Origin: Nocardia brasiliensis NBRC 14402
GTDB lineage: Bacteria; Actinomycetota; Actinomycetes; Mycobacteriales; Mycobacteriaceae
NCBI RefSeq assembly: GCF_000308475.2
Contig: NZ_BAFT02000094.1
Location: 25,748-89,747 of the forward strand
Direction of reading: 5' to 3'
DNA: 64,000 bases
Shown here piece after piece: positions 23,779-32,257 of this stretch. Under the pieces are notes generated by a model. That model ran no database searches. It had not been told where the DNA came from and worked only from the letters and a program-made list of their open reading frames with translations. The first letter of the stretch is position 1. Each line of letters opens with the position of its first letter. The translations under genes and the position numbers were made by a program.

Positions 23779-24789
23779 ATGTCCGATCTTGCCTCGTTCG
23801 TCCGCGGGTTGCCCAAGGCCGAGTTGCATCTGCACTTGGAGGGGACGCTCGAACCCGAGTTGAAGTTCCGGCTGGCGCGGCGCAACGGCATGGAGCTGCC
23901 GCAGCGGACGGTCGACGAGATCAGGCAGACCTACCAGTTCCACGACCTGACGTCGTTCCTCCAGGTCTACTACCCCGCCATGGCGGTGCTGCAGGAACCG
24001 GCAGACTTCCATGATCTGGCCTTCGACTACCTGACCAGGGCACACGCGCAGGGTGTGCGGCATGTCGAGATGTTCTTCGACCCGCAGGCGCACACCGGGC
24101 GCGGTGTCCCGTTCGCCACCGTGATCAACGGATATCGCTCGGCCATCGTGCAGGCGCGACGCGAGTTCGACATCTCGGCCGAGTTGATCCTGTGCTTCCT
24201 GCGCGACTACTCCGCCGAATACGCCATGGCGACACTGCTGGAAGCGCTGCCCTACCGCGACTGGATCATCGGGGTCGGACTCGATTCCGACGAGCGGGGC
24301 AACCCGCCGAGCAAGTTCGCGGCCGTCTTCGCGCGCGCCCGCCGTGAAGGATTCCTGCTGACCATGCACTGCGATATCGACCAGCAGGATTCGATCGAGC
24401 ACATCCGGCAGGCGCTGGAGGACATCGCCGTCGACCGCCTCGACCACGGCACCAACATCGTCGAGGACGACCGGTTGGTCGAACTGGCCAAGTCCAACGG
24501 GATCGGGCTCACCTGTTGTCCGGTGTCGAATTCGTTCGTCACCACCCAGATGAAGTCCGCCGAGATCGTGGACCTGCTCGGCCGCGGACTCACCGTGACG
24601 ATCAACAGCGACGATCCCGCCTACTTCGGTGCCTACGCCGCGGACAACTACGTGGCTCTGGCTGAACACGCCGGACTCGACCGGGCGCAGCTCATCACAC
24701 TCGCGAAGAACTCGTTCCGGGCCTCCTGGATCACCCCGGCCCGGCTGGACCGCTTCCTCCAGGAGATCGACGACTACGCCACCACCTAG
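23779..24789 (+). CDS. adenosine-deaminase-family amidohydrolase (substrate uncertain)
   Basis: The 336-residue TIM-barrel protein belongs to the adenosine/adenine deaminase family. Metal ligands are in place: His17 and His19 (ELHLHLEG), His197 and Asp278 (INSDDPAYFG). The base His223 is in RLDHGTNI. However, the helper motif that in true adenosine deaminase reads HAGE is HCDI here (197-200), so the usual proton-donating glutamate is absent, though Asp199 or a nearby acid might replace it. I therefore do not assign adenosine as substrate; related adenine or other purine deaminases are possible. The gene sits between the DUF58 gene and the RDD/SpoIIM pair, breaking the conserved order. Confidence 0.82.
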   Translation: MSDLASFVRGLPKAELHLHLEGTLEPELKFRLARRNGMELPQRTVDEIRQTYQFHDLTSFLQVYYPAMAVLQEPADFHDLAFDYLTRAHAQGVRHVEMFFDPQAHTGRGVPFATVINGYRSAIVQARREFDISAELILCFLRDYSAEYAMATLLEALPYRDWIIGVGLDSDERGNPPSKFAAVFARARREGFLLTMHCDIDQQDSIEHIRQALEDIAVDRLDHGTNIVEDDRLVELAKSNGIGLTCCPVSNSFVTTQMKSAEIVDLLGRGLTVTINSDDPAYFGAYAADNYVALAEHAGLDRAQLITLAKNSFRASWITPARLDRFLQEIDDYATT

Positions 24790-24799
24790 CCCGCGCGCT

Positions 24800-25615
24800 T
24801 CACCGCACCGCGACGCCGGGAACAGCGGGTGGCCCGAGCGGGCCGCGCGGAAACACCGGGAACAGCGGCGGCGGCAGCACGCGACGCTGCCGCTCGGCGA
24901 TGATCGCCCCGAGGATCTGCAACGGCGGGTAGCCGCTCGGCGCGGGCACCTGCAACCGTGCGCAGACCGCGGCGACGAGCGCGCTGCCCAGCTGGTGTTG
25001 CACCTCCGGCGTGAGGGTCTTGGACCGGCTCAGGTACTGCCGGACCGCGAGCGCGAGATCGTCCGGCAATCCGGCCAGCTCCAATTGCGCGGTCCAGCCG
25101 ACCAGCCACGGCGGCGGCACGGCGAGCAACGGCACCGGCAGCGCCCGCTGCGCGTGCACCACCACGGTGCCCGCCAGCACATCGCCGACCCGGCGCGCGT
25201 TCGGGGAACACAGCGAGGTGAGCACGGCGACCGCACCGAGCGCGCCGAGCATCCAGAAGTCGACGATGGCACCGGCCAGGCCGCGGGTGAGCGCGTGTCG
25301 GAAGTCGATCGGGCCGCCGTCCGCGCGCACCACCCGCAGGCCGAGCAGCAGTTTGCCGAGCGTCCTTCCGCGCGAGAGGGTTTCGCAGGCCACCGGATAC
25401 CCCACCAGCACGGTGACGAGGGTGACGATCACCGCGACGCTCAGCCAGGCCGTGTCCGCCCCGTTGGGCAGCAGCACGGCGACGGCCAGCACGAACAGCA
25501 CCGAAGCCAGCGCGAACTGCGCCACCGCGTCGATGAGGAACGCGGCGGCCCGGGTCGGGATCCGGGCGATCGGCAGCTCGAGCGCGACCGCTTCGCCGGT
25601 GGTGAATTCAGCCAT
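24800..25615 (-). CDS. RDD-family membrane protein
   Basis: The protein is 271 residues from ATG 25615. RIPTRAAAFLIDAVAQFALA carries the Arg-Asp-Asp type motif of RDD proteins. Further membrane helices follow (LSVAVIVTLVTVLVGYPVACE, IVDFWMLGALGAVAVLTSL) with the typical RTLGKLLLGLRVVRADGG between them, then an extended cytosolic tail. It is divergent from the SpoIIM-like gene, start codons 42 bases apart, the same arrangement as Rv3694c/Rv3695. It probably works with the MoxR/DUF58 block in the membrane; the mechanism is unknown. A far longer in-frame ORF reaching 26611 is only the antisense of the SpoIIM gene. Confidence 0.88.
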   Translation of the reverse strand: MAEFTTGEAVALELPIARIPTRAAAFLIDAVAQFALASVLFVLAVAVLLPNGADTAWLSVAVIVTLVTVLVGYPVACETLSRGRTLGKLLLGLRVVRADGGPIDFRHALTRGLAGAIVDFWMLGALGAVAVLTSLCSPNARRVGDVLAGTVVVHAQRALPVPLLAVPPPWLVGWTAQLELAGLPDDLALAVRQYLSRSKTLTPEVQHQLGSALVAAVCARLQVPAPSGYPPLQILGAIIAERQRRVLPPPLFPVFPRGPLGPPAVPGVAVR

Positions 25616-25657
25616 GTCGATAGCATTCTTGCGACCGGCGGTAGTGGGAGGCAACCG

Positions 25658-26674
25658 ATGGACGTAGACGCATACAGTTTCGCGCATCGCAGGGCGTGGG
25701 AGCGGCTGGATCAGCTGTCCTCGCGCAGCAAGCTCTCCGGCGCGGAGGCCGACGAACTCGTCATGCTGTATCGGCGCACCTCCCAGCAGCTGGCCAGGTT
25801 GCAGTCGCACAGTCCCGATCCCGAACTGATCGCCGGTTTGAGCGCGATCCTCACCCGGGCGCGCGGGCGGGTGCTCGGCAGCAGGGCCGACACGTGGTCG
25901 GAGATCGGCCGGTTCTTCACCCATCGCTTTCCGGCCGCCCTGTATCGGACCTGGCCGTGGTGGGCCGGCGTCGCCGCGGTGTTCCTGCTCGTCTCCGCCG
26001 GGCTCGCGCTCTGGGTGGACCGATTCGATTCGGCGCGTACGGTTCTCGGCATCCCCGCCGACACCAGCGGCCTGACGGCGCGCGGCGGCGCGTTCGAGAC
26101 CTACTACTCCGAGCATCCGCAGGGCGCGTTCGCCGCGCAGGTGTGGACCAACAACGCGTGGGTGACCGCGATCGCCCTGTTCACCGGCGTGCTGATCCTG
26201 CCCGCGGTGTATCTGCTGTTCATGAACGCGCTCAACCTGGGTGTCTCGGCCGGCCTGATGGCCGATGCCGGACGGCTCGACGCATTCTTCGGGTTCATCC
26301 TGCCGCACGGCACGCTCGAGCTGACCGCGATTTTCGTCGCCGGTGGCGCGGGCCTGAAATTGGGTTGGACGCTGATCGACCCGGGTCGGCTGAGCCGCGT
26401 GGAGGCGGTGGCGCGCCAGGGCCGCGCCACCGCGACGATCGCGCTCGGGTTGGTCGGGGTGCTGCTGGTGTGCGGCTGCATCGAAGGTTTCGTGACGCCG
26501 AGCCCGCTGCCCGCCCCGGTGCGCATCGCCATCGGGTTCACCGCGGAAGCGTTTTTCCTGGTCTACGTGTTCGGTGTGGGGCGGCGAGTGGTTCTGGCCA
26601 AGACCGAGCACGGCGTGGAGACATCGGGTGCCGGGGTGATCGGCGGCGGGCAGACAACCGCGAGCACACGCTGA
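25658..26674 (+). CDS. SpoIIM-like membrane protein
   Basis: The 338-residue protein begins at ATG 25658 after GGGAGG. An N-terminal soluble helical part (WERLDQLSSRSKLSGAEADELVMLYRRTSQQLARL) precedes about five membrane helices (WWAGVAAVFLLVSAGLALW, WVTAIALFTGVLILPAVYLLFMNALNLG, LPHGTLELTAIFVAGGAGLKLGW, TIALGLVGVLLVCGCIEGFVTP, IAIGFTAEAFFLVYVFGVG). LPHG-E-L-IF and IEGFVTPS are hallmarks of the SpoIIM family, which outside sporulating bacteria has an unknown role and is commonly linked to RDD and MoxR genes, as here. Confidence 0.88.
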   Translation: MDVDAYSFAHRRAWERLDQLSSRSKLSGAEADELVMLYRRTSQQLARLQSHSPDPELIAGLSAILTRARGRVLGSRADTWSEIGRFFTHRFPAALYRTWPWWAGVAAVFLLVSAGLALWVDRFDSARTVLGIPADTSGLTARGGAFETYYSEHPQGAFAAQVWTNNAWVTAIALFTGVLILPAVYLLFMNALNLGVSAGLMADAGRLDAFFGFILPHGTLELTAIFVAGGAGLKLGWTLIDPGRLSRVEAVARQGRATATIALGLVGVLLVCGCIEGFVTPSPLPAPVRIAIGFTAEAFFLVYVFGVGRRVVLAKTEHGVETSGAGVIGGGQTTASTR

Positions 26675-27449
26675 GCGAAGTGGGTTCGGGCAACCGACAG
26701 CTACGCCGTGTCACGGTTCGGTTGCGGTATCCCCCATTTGAGTTCCGCTGGCCGCAGCGAGTCGTGCTCAGCTGCGGCCAGCGTTGCCGTTGACTCTACA
26801 CAATCGTTATGCCGATGCAACCCTCGTCGCTCGTGTCAAGCGTATAAAGCAGCGCGCCAGCTAACCCTTGTGAGAGCATGGTTTTTCAGAGTTCCAGCTA
26901 ACTTGCAGCGCGCGCCGCAGGCTCAGATTCGGGGCGTCGATTTTTCGCACCCTCCCACGAATCCGCTGGTCTCGCTTTATCCGTTTCGTGGCGGTACAAA
27001 CATTCCCCGAGCGATTAGCTGTCGTCCCGACGTAGATCAGTCAATGCTCCGCCACAGGCCGCTCTAGCTGCATGTTCAACGCGAAAGTTGGCGATAGCTG
27101 GACAGTGGATGAACAGAAAGCGACTTCAAGTCTGTTTACGGCGTATTTAACACGACGTGCGCCTAGTTGAACCGCCCGTGCACATGCATGTGTCATGACA
27201 AGATCAGGAATAACCAGACCTTGCAGAGTCGTCGCCGCCGGCCGCCGGAGGCGCAGGTTCAGCACCACGGCCGCAACTTTCGAAGCCGGTGTGATCTTCG
27301 CCTCACCTGCGGCGCGGACCCGGCGAAAGGCACGAAATCGACACGGGGGCAAGCGTTCCGCGGCACAGACACGCGAGGGCGACACACCGGAATGCCGCGA
27401 GCGGGCGATGACTTATCGCCACGAACAGTCACGGCGACGCGCGCACCGT

Positions 27450-27921
27450 GCGTCCACACCGCCCGTCCGGCTCGTGCACAGGCTGGGCATGACGCGTACT
27501 CCACCACTGTGCACAGGTTCGGCACACCGTGTCGCCACCGCTGTGCATGCGGCCCGGCGTCATCGATGTCCACACGTCGGCACTACCGGTCCATCCCCAA
27601 TGGGGACAGCGCGTCAACAGCTCTGCCGACCGTTTTCCGCACCCGGGCAAGCTTTCATCCACAGCCTCGAGCCAGGCGTTTGGGGATGCGGCACCGCCGG
27701 ATTCTCGAGGTCGCGGCGGCAAAGCGGAGATGAACAGCGTCCGGCCATCCAGAAACAACCCACAGCATCATCCACAGCCTCGAAGTGCCGGACACCGAAC
27801 CTTGCGAACCCTGCGGACCCCCGCTGTCGACGGCTTATCCCCAGTGGGCCACGCCTGGCCATCCTCGAGCAGCGCACAGCTCTATCCACAGGACAGCGCC
27901 GCCTCCACCGCATGGGGATAA
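27450..27921. promoter_or_regulatory. cluster of DnaA-box-like 9-mers
   Basis: Against TTATCCACA/TTGTCCACA the following are seen: GCGTCCACA (27450), ATGTCCACA (27566), TCATCCACA (27655 and 27768), TTATCCCCA (27835), CTATCCACA (27892), and TGGGGATAA (27913-27921, the reverse of TTATCCCCA). Most differ from consensus at one or two bases. Confidence 0.45.
27655..27783. repeat. 16-bp direct repeat
   Basis: TCATCCACAGCCTCGA occurs exactly at 27655-27670 and 27768-27783, 113 bases apart. Each copy contains a DnaA-box-like 9-mer. Confidence 0.8.
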
Positions 27922-27992
27922 CTGCCGAACCGGTCTGTGCGACACCGGTATCCGGATCACATCGGTCGAGATGGCAGCGCCAGGAGCGGGAC

Positions 27993-29405
27993 TCAGCCGA
28001 TGCGCAGAATTCCGGTGATCGTGCCCTGCAGCACCCGCCCGCCGTGGGTGAGCAACGGCGAAGTCTGCAACGGGTCGTCGATCAGCGTGCCGGGCAAGGG
28101 ATGTCGTGCGGTCACCGCTCCGGTTGCCGGATCGAGCACCGTGAACGCATAGCCGTCCAGCGGTGTCGTGGTATCCGGACCTGCCCGGGTCACGGTGTAC
28201 ACCGCGTTGTCGGGAATGGACAGGCGCGGCACGGCCGCGCTGCGCACCTCGTTCTCCCACACCGTGTGGCAACCGTTTTCGTCCACGTCGACCCGGGTCA
28301 TGCCGCCGGTGAACGGCGCGGTGGGCGGCAGCGCAGGGCCCGCGTCCTCAGGAACCTTGGGATAGGGATAGCCGTAGGTGCTCGCGACGAACACTGAACG
28401 GCCGATCCCGATCGGCGAATTCTCGCTGCCCGCACCGCCCTTCGTCAGCACCGGCTGCGTGCACACCAACTGGCCGGTGCCCGAACGGAATACCACCGCG
28501 TTGACCTGTCCGTCGGCGTTGTCCACGATGGTCAGATAGTCGGCCCCGGTATCCGGCCCGAAGTACGTGGGTGTCGACCCGGTGCCCCAGCTGAGTTGCC
28601 CCGGCTTGCGCGCGGAGCCGCGGTCATAGACCGCGCGCCACCGGATCTCGGGCCGGCCCGCGGTATCGGCCGACAACTCGTAGAGCGCGTGTGTCGTGGC
28701 CACCGCGATCCGCCCGCTCGGCGCCGCCGAAATGCTGTTGGCCACCTGTTCCCCCGCGGGCAGCGCCACCGTCGCGACGGCCCCTGCGGGCGTGACCAGC
28801 CCGACCACACCGCGACCCGTGGCGAACCAGACGTTGCCCGACCAATCCGGCACCAGGCCGGTCACGTTGTCCCCCACCGGGATCACCGCACTCAGGTCCG
28901 CCGCCACCGTGCTGGTGAACTGCCACGTCCCGGCGGCGTCGCGGGAATGCCCGATGCGGAGCAGCTGGTTGCCGCCGTCCACCACGACGAGGCGATCCGC
29001 GCTGTCCAGGTAGGCGTATACACCGCCGAGCAGACTGCCCTTGGCCAGCGGGAGTGCGGCGAGCGAATGCCCGACCGGTCCGGCGGCGGCCGGGTCGATC
29101 AGATGCACCGTCGGGATCTGCCCGGCGAGCGCCGTGCACAGCGCGACCACCAGATTGTCGGATCCCTCCAACAGCGTGGGGCAGGCCGAGAGCAGCGGAT
29201 ATCCGGCGAGCGGCACCGCTGCCGTACCCGGCCCGGCCAGCGGTGTGGCGTCCGAGGAACCAGCGTCGCCGTGCATGGTCGAGGTGCCGAGCGGGCCGAG
29301 GAACGGGTTGGCTGGGGCGAGCGGCCCCCACGGCGCGGCAGCCGCGGCCGAGCCGGGCCATGCCGTGAGGAGACAGACGGCCAGAAACATCAGCAGCGTA
29401 CGCAT
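27993..29405 (-). CDS. secreted protein, probable beta-propeller fold
   Basis: The protein has 470 residues from ATG 29405, with a GAGAGA-type RBS. The signal peptide RTLLMFLAVCLLTAWPGSAAAAA is cut before APWGP. The mature part is built of short beta-rich repeats such as RLVVVDGGNQLLRIGHS, GNVWFATGRGVVGLVTPAG and GRIAVATTHALYELSAD, separated by Gly/Asp turns, the pattern of NHL or PQQ-like propellers. No catalytic motif is evident. Several cysteines may form disulfides. I recognise no named family; it may bind ligand or partner proteins outside the membrane. It is transcribed away from the methyltransferase gene. Confidence 0.7.
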   Translation of the reverse strand: MRTLLMFLAVCLLTAWPGSAAAAAPWGPLAPANPFLGPLGTSTMHGDAGSSDATPLAGPGTAAVPLAGYPLLSACPTLLEGSDNLVVALCTALAGQIPTVHLIDPAAAGPVGHSLAALPLAKGSLLGGVYAYLDSADRLVVVDGGNQLLRIGHSRDAAGTWQFTSTVAADLSAVIPVGDNVTGLVPDWSGNVWFATGRGVVGLVTPAGAVATVALPAGEQVANSISAAPSGRIAVATTHALYELSADTAGRPEIRWRAVYDRGSARKPGQLSWGTGSTPTYFGPDTGADYLTIVDNADGQVNAVVFRSGTGQLVCTQPVLTKGGAGSENSPIGIGRSVFVASTYGYPYPKVPEDAGPALPPTAPFTGGMTRVDVDENGCHTVWENEVRSAAVPRLSIPDNAVYTVTRAGPDTTTPLDGYAFTVLDPATGAVTARHPLPGTLIDDPLQTSPLLTHGGRVLQGTITGILRIG

Positions 29406-29521
29406 CGCGGTCTCTCGGGTCGGTGACACTGCGTCCGATCGAACCGAAACGGGCGCTCTCGGCACAGTATTGGGAACGTCGATGATCCGAACAGCCGCGC
29501 CGCAGTGGATACCATGACGCT

Positions 29522-30157
29522 ATGAACGGTGTGCGGGCCCGCGTCCTGTCGACGGTGGCCGGTCAGCTCGGTAATCCCCACGGCCTGCTCGGGCGCGGCG
29601 TCGCAGTGGTCCTCAACCGCGCGAACAAGCGCGCCATCGAGGCCGCGGTGGCGGCCGCCGCGATCCGGCCCGGCCAGACCGCGGCCGATCTCGGATTCGG
29701 CGGTGGCGCAGGACTTTCCCTGCTGCTGGCACGCATCGGCAACAGCGGCACCGTGCACGGCGTGGAGATCTCGCCGGACATGCTCGCCAGGGCCAGGTCC
29801 GCGTTCGCACGCGAGATCACCACGGGCCGGCTGCATCTTTCCGAGGGCTCGCTCACCGCGTTGCCGCTCGCGGACCACAGCCTCGACGGCGCGATCACGG
29901 TGAACACCATCTACTTCGTAGCGGACCTGGACGCGGCCTGCGCCGAACTCGTCCGGGTGGTGCGACCGGGCGGGCGGATCGTCATCGATATCGGGGACCC
30001 GGACACCATGGCGAAGATGCCGTTCACGCCCTACGGTTTCCGGCTCCGTCCGGTGGCCGAGGTGATCGCCGCCCTGGAGCAGGCCGGCTGCACCGTGGAC
30101 CATCAGCAGTCCGCGACACCGCCGATTCCTCGTCATCTGCTGATCGCCACGCCCTGA
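29522..30157 (+). CDS. class I SAM-dependent methyltransferase
   Basis: The 211-residue protein has a Rossmann-type SAM site (AADLGFGGGAGLSLLLARIG, about residues 56-75). The acidic motif II end is HGVEISPDMLARARS, followed by motif IV DGAITVNTIYFVADLDAACAEL and post-motif LVRVVRPGGRIVIDIGD. This is the UbiE/COQ5-like methyltransferase 11 type. ATG 29522 starts the gene, divergent from the secreted propeller-like gene. The substrate is not predictable. Confidence 0.87.
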   Translation: MNGVRARVLSTVAGQLGNPHGLLGRGVAVVLNRANKRAIEAAVAAAAIRPGQTAADLGFGGGAGLSLLLARIGNSGTVHGVEISPDMLARARSAFAREITTGRLHLSEGSLTALPLADHSLDGAITVNTIYFVADLDAACAELVRVVRPGGRIVIDIGDPDTMAKMPFTPYGFRLRPVAEVIAALEQAGCTVDHQQSATPPIPRHLLIATP

Positions 30158-30163
30158 CCACAC

Positions 30164-30931
30164 TTACATCAACGCACCGCCGTCGATCCGGATCTCGGTG
30201 CCGGTCATATAGCGACCGTCCTCCGACGCGACCATCGCCACCACGCCCGCGATGTCCTCGGGACTGCCGAGCGCACCGCCGTTGAGCCAGCCGGTCATCC
30301 GGGCGAACAGTTTGTGGTCGAACCCTTCCGGCTGGTCGAGGATGGACTTCGTGGTGATGCCGCTGGTGATCCCGGCGGGCACGATGTTCACCGCGCGCAG
30401 CCCCTGCTTGGCGTACTCCAGCGCGATGGCGTGGGTGAAGGCGTTGACGCCGCCCTTCGACGCCGCGTACGCCGCAAGGTAGGGCGCGGCACTGAACGCC
30501 GCGGTGGAGGAGAGGTTCACCACCACCCCGTGCCCGGATTCGAGCAGCGCGGGCAGCGCGGACTGGGTCATCAGGAAGGTGCCGGTGAGGTTCACCGAGA
30601 GCACCTGATTCCACACCTCCAGCGGCATCTCGTGGGTGCGCGCCGGGCGCAGGATGCCCGCGCCGTTCACCAGCACGTCGAGCCCGCCGAGGAATTCGAG
30701 CGCGGTGCCGGTCGCGGTGCGCACCGAGTCCGGGTCCGCGACGTTCACCGCGACGGTCCGCAGCCGCTGCGCCGCGTCACCCGCCTTCTCCGCCGTGGCC
30801 GCCAGGCCCGGCTCATCGATATCGGCGGCGACCAGCTGCGCCCCCTCATCCAGCAGACGCAGGGCGATGCCCTGTCCGATGCCGGATCCTGCTCCCGTCA
30901 CCACCACGCGGCGGCCGTCATATCTGCGCAT
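30164..30931 (-). CDS. short-chain dehydrogenase/reductase
   Basis: This 255-residue classical SDR has TGAGSGIG at residues 12-19 (NAD(P) binding), ADIDEP after strand 2 with an Asp that favours NAD(H), NGAGI, the catalytic Ser in VVNLSSTAAFS, YAASKGG with Tyr and Lys, and PAGITSGITT. Its start codon lies ten bases from a KstR-like palindrome, and it is divergent from an old-yellow-enzyme gene with a second such site. This suggests a role in steroid or related lipid catabolism; that role is inferred from the operator. Confidence 0.9.
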   Translation of the reverse strand: MRRYDGRRVVVTGAGSGIGQGIALRLLDEGAQLVAADIDEPGLAATAEKAGDAAQRLRTVAVNVADPDSVRTATGTALEFLGGLDVLVNGAGILRPARTHEMPLEVWNQVLSVNLTGTFLMTQSALPALLESGHGVVVNLSSTAAFSAAPYLAAYAASKGGVNAFTHAIALEYAKQGLRAVNIVPAGITSGITTKSILDQPEGFDHKLFARMTGWLNGGALGSPEDIAGVVAMVASEDGRYMTGTEIRIDGGALM

Positions 30932-30940
30932 GTCAAGAAT

Positions 30941-30954
30941 TAGAACAGGTTCTC
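30941..30954. promoter_or_regulatory. KstR-like operator, SDR side
   Basis: TAGAACAGGTTCTC fits the KstR consensus TnnAACnnGTTnnA at every fixed base except the last. It lies ten bases upstream of the SDR start codon. Confidence 0.6.
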
Positions 30955-31001
30955 ATTGTGAGTCAAGACACTTCGGTCATCCCATTTCCCGAACGCAAAA
31001 C

Positions 31002-31015
31002 TGAAACACGTTCTA
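31002..31015. promoter_or_regulatory. KstR-like operator, OYE side
   Basis: TGAAACACGTTCTA matches TnnAACnnGTTnnA completely. It lies ten bases upstream of the OYE-family ATG, mirror-placed to the site on the SDR side. Confidence 0.68.
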
Positions 31016-31025
31016 GTGTGGACCC

Positions 31026-32195
31026 ATGCCGCACGACGCGTTCCGGCCGGCCGAGCTCGGGCCGATCCAGCTGCGCAACCGGATCATCAAGGCCGCGACG
31101 TTCGAGGGACGCACGCCCGACGCCTTGGTCACCGACGAACTCATCGATTTCCATCGCGCGGTCGCCGCGGGCGGTGCGGGGCTGACCACCGTGGCGTACT
31201 GCGCGGTCGCGCCGGAGGGTCGCACCGACCGGCACCAGATCTGGATGCGTCCGGCAGCGGTCCCCGGATTGCGCAGGCTCACCGACGCGGTGCACGAGGC
31301 GGGCGGCGCGGTGTCGGCGCAACTCGGCCACGCGGGTCCGGTCGCCAACGCCGCATCCAATCGCGCGCCCGCGCTCGCGCCGAGCCGGCAGTTCAGCCCG
31401 ATCAGCCTGCGACTCACCCGGTCCGCGACCACCGCGGACATCCGCCGGATCATCGCTGCGCACGCACGGGCAGCACGCCTGGCGGTCGAGTCCGGATTCG
31501 ATGCCGTGGAACTGCATTTCGGGCACAACTATCTGATCAGCTCGTTCCTCAGCCCGGCGCTGAACAAACGTGGCGACGAGTACGGCGGCACCCTGGTCAA
31601 CCGGGCGCGGCTGGCCCGGCAGACCGCGGACGCGGTGCGGCAGGAGGTCGGCGGCGAGATCGCGGTGCTGGCGAAGTTCAACATGGACGACGGGGTGCCT
31701 CGCGGTTTCCGCGGCGACGAAAGCCTGACCGTCGCACGGTGGCTTGCCCAGGACGGCAACCTCGACGCGCTCGAGCTCACGGTCGGCAGTTCGCTGCGCA
31801 ATCCGATGTATCTGTTCCGGGGCGACGTGCCGCTGCGCGAATTCGCCGACCAGTTCCCGCAGCCGCAACGGGCCGGGATCCGGTTGGCCGGTCGCCGCTT
31901 CCTGCGCACCTATCCCTTCCACGAGGCCTACCTGCTCGACGAGGCGCGTCGCTTCCGCGCCGAACTCGCGCTGCCGCTGGTCCTGCTCGGCGGCATCGCC
32001 TCGCGCGCGTCGATCGAGCTCGCGATGGCCAACGGGTTCGAGTTCGTCGCGATGGCGCGGGCGCTGCTGCACGATCCCGGACTGGTCGGCCGGATGAGCG
32101 CCGAGGCGGTCGCGGTCTCGCAGTGCACCCATTGCAACCGCTGCATGCCGACCATCTACCGGGGCACCCGCTGTGTCCTGACCACCCCCGCCTGA
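31026..32195 (+). CDS. NADH:flavin oxidoreductase, old yellow enzyme family
   Basis: The 389-residue FMN-dependent ene-reductase-like TIM barrel starts LGPIQLRNRIIKAATFEG, then QLGHAGPVAN, the conserved GFDAVELHFGHNYLISSFLSP and NKRGDEYGG, VLLGGIASRASIE, and FVAMARALLHDPGLV binding the FMN phosphate. The C-terminus has CTHCNRCMPTIYRGTRC, the cysteine cluster position of the iron-sulfur subgroup, but no fused FAD/NADH domain follows. It is divergent from an SDR gene with KstR-like boxes between them; reduction of an unsaturated steroid or lipid ring is a plausible role. Confidence 0.88.
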   Translation: MPHDAFRPAELGPIQLRNRIIKAATFEGRTPDALVTDELIDFHRAVAAGGAGLTTVAYCAVAPEGRTDRHQIWMRPAAVPGLRRLTDAVHEAGGAVSAQLGHAGPVANAASNRAPALAPSRQFSPISLRLTRSATTADIRRIIAAHARAARLAVESGFDAVELHFGHNYLISSFLSPALNKRGDEYGGTLVNRARLARQTADAVRQEVGGEIAVLAKFNMDDGVPRGFRGDESLTVARWLAQDGNLDALELTVGSSLRNPMYLFRGDVPLREFADQFPQPQRAGIRLAGRRFLRTYPFHEAYLLDEARRFRAELALPLVLLGGIASRASIELAMANGFEFVAMARALLHDPGLVGRMSAEAVAVSQCTHCNRCMPTIYRGTRCVLTTPA

Positions 32196-32211
32196 CCGCG
32201 CCGTACGAAAA

Positions 32212-32239
32212 GGGCCCCGGATCCACGGATCCGGGGCCC
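32212..32239. terminator. bidirectional terminator
   Basis: GGGCCCCGGATCC (32212-32224) and its perfect complement (32227-32239) surround AC. On the minus strand it is followed by TTTT, so it best serves the lipase gene; it also ends the OYE gene. Confidence 0.85.
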
Positions 32240-32257
32240 TGTTGTTCGTGCTGTCGC

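Larger units (their letters stand above)
26675..27992. other. 1.3 kb gene-poor region with DnaA-box-like cluster
   Basis: No ORF here has a recognisable product; the long plus-strand frame from 27195 runs antisense into the next gene and looks random. Bases about 26780-27190 are clearly lower in GC than their surroundings. From 27450 to 27921 there are several sequences close to the DnaA box (annotated separately), including a repeated 16-mer. It may be a regulatory or replication-related site, or a decayed locus. Confidence 0.5.

Noticed and set aside
24800..26611. A 603-codon minus frame
   Set aside because: Only its last 271 codons are the RDD protein; the first part is antisense to the SpoIIM-like gene.
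26780..27921. Chromosomal replication origin
   Set aside because: dnaA and dnaN are not adjacent, boxes are mostly imperfect, and gyrA/gyrB at the right edge place oriC outside the window.
27195..28397. A 400-codon plus frame over the gene-poor region
   Set aside because: Runs antisense into the secreted propeller-like gene and reads as random Arg/His/Ser-rich sequence.
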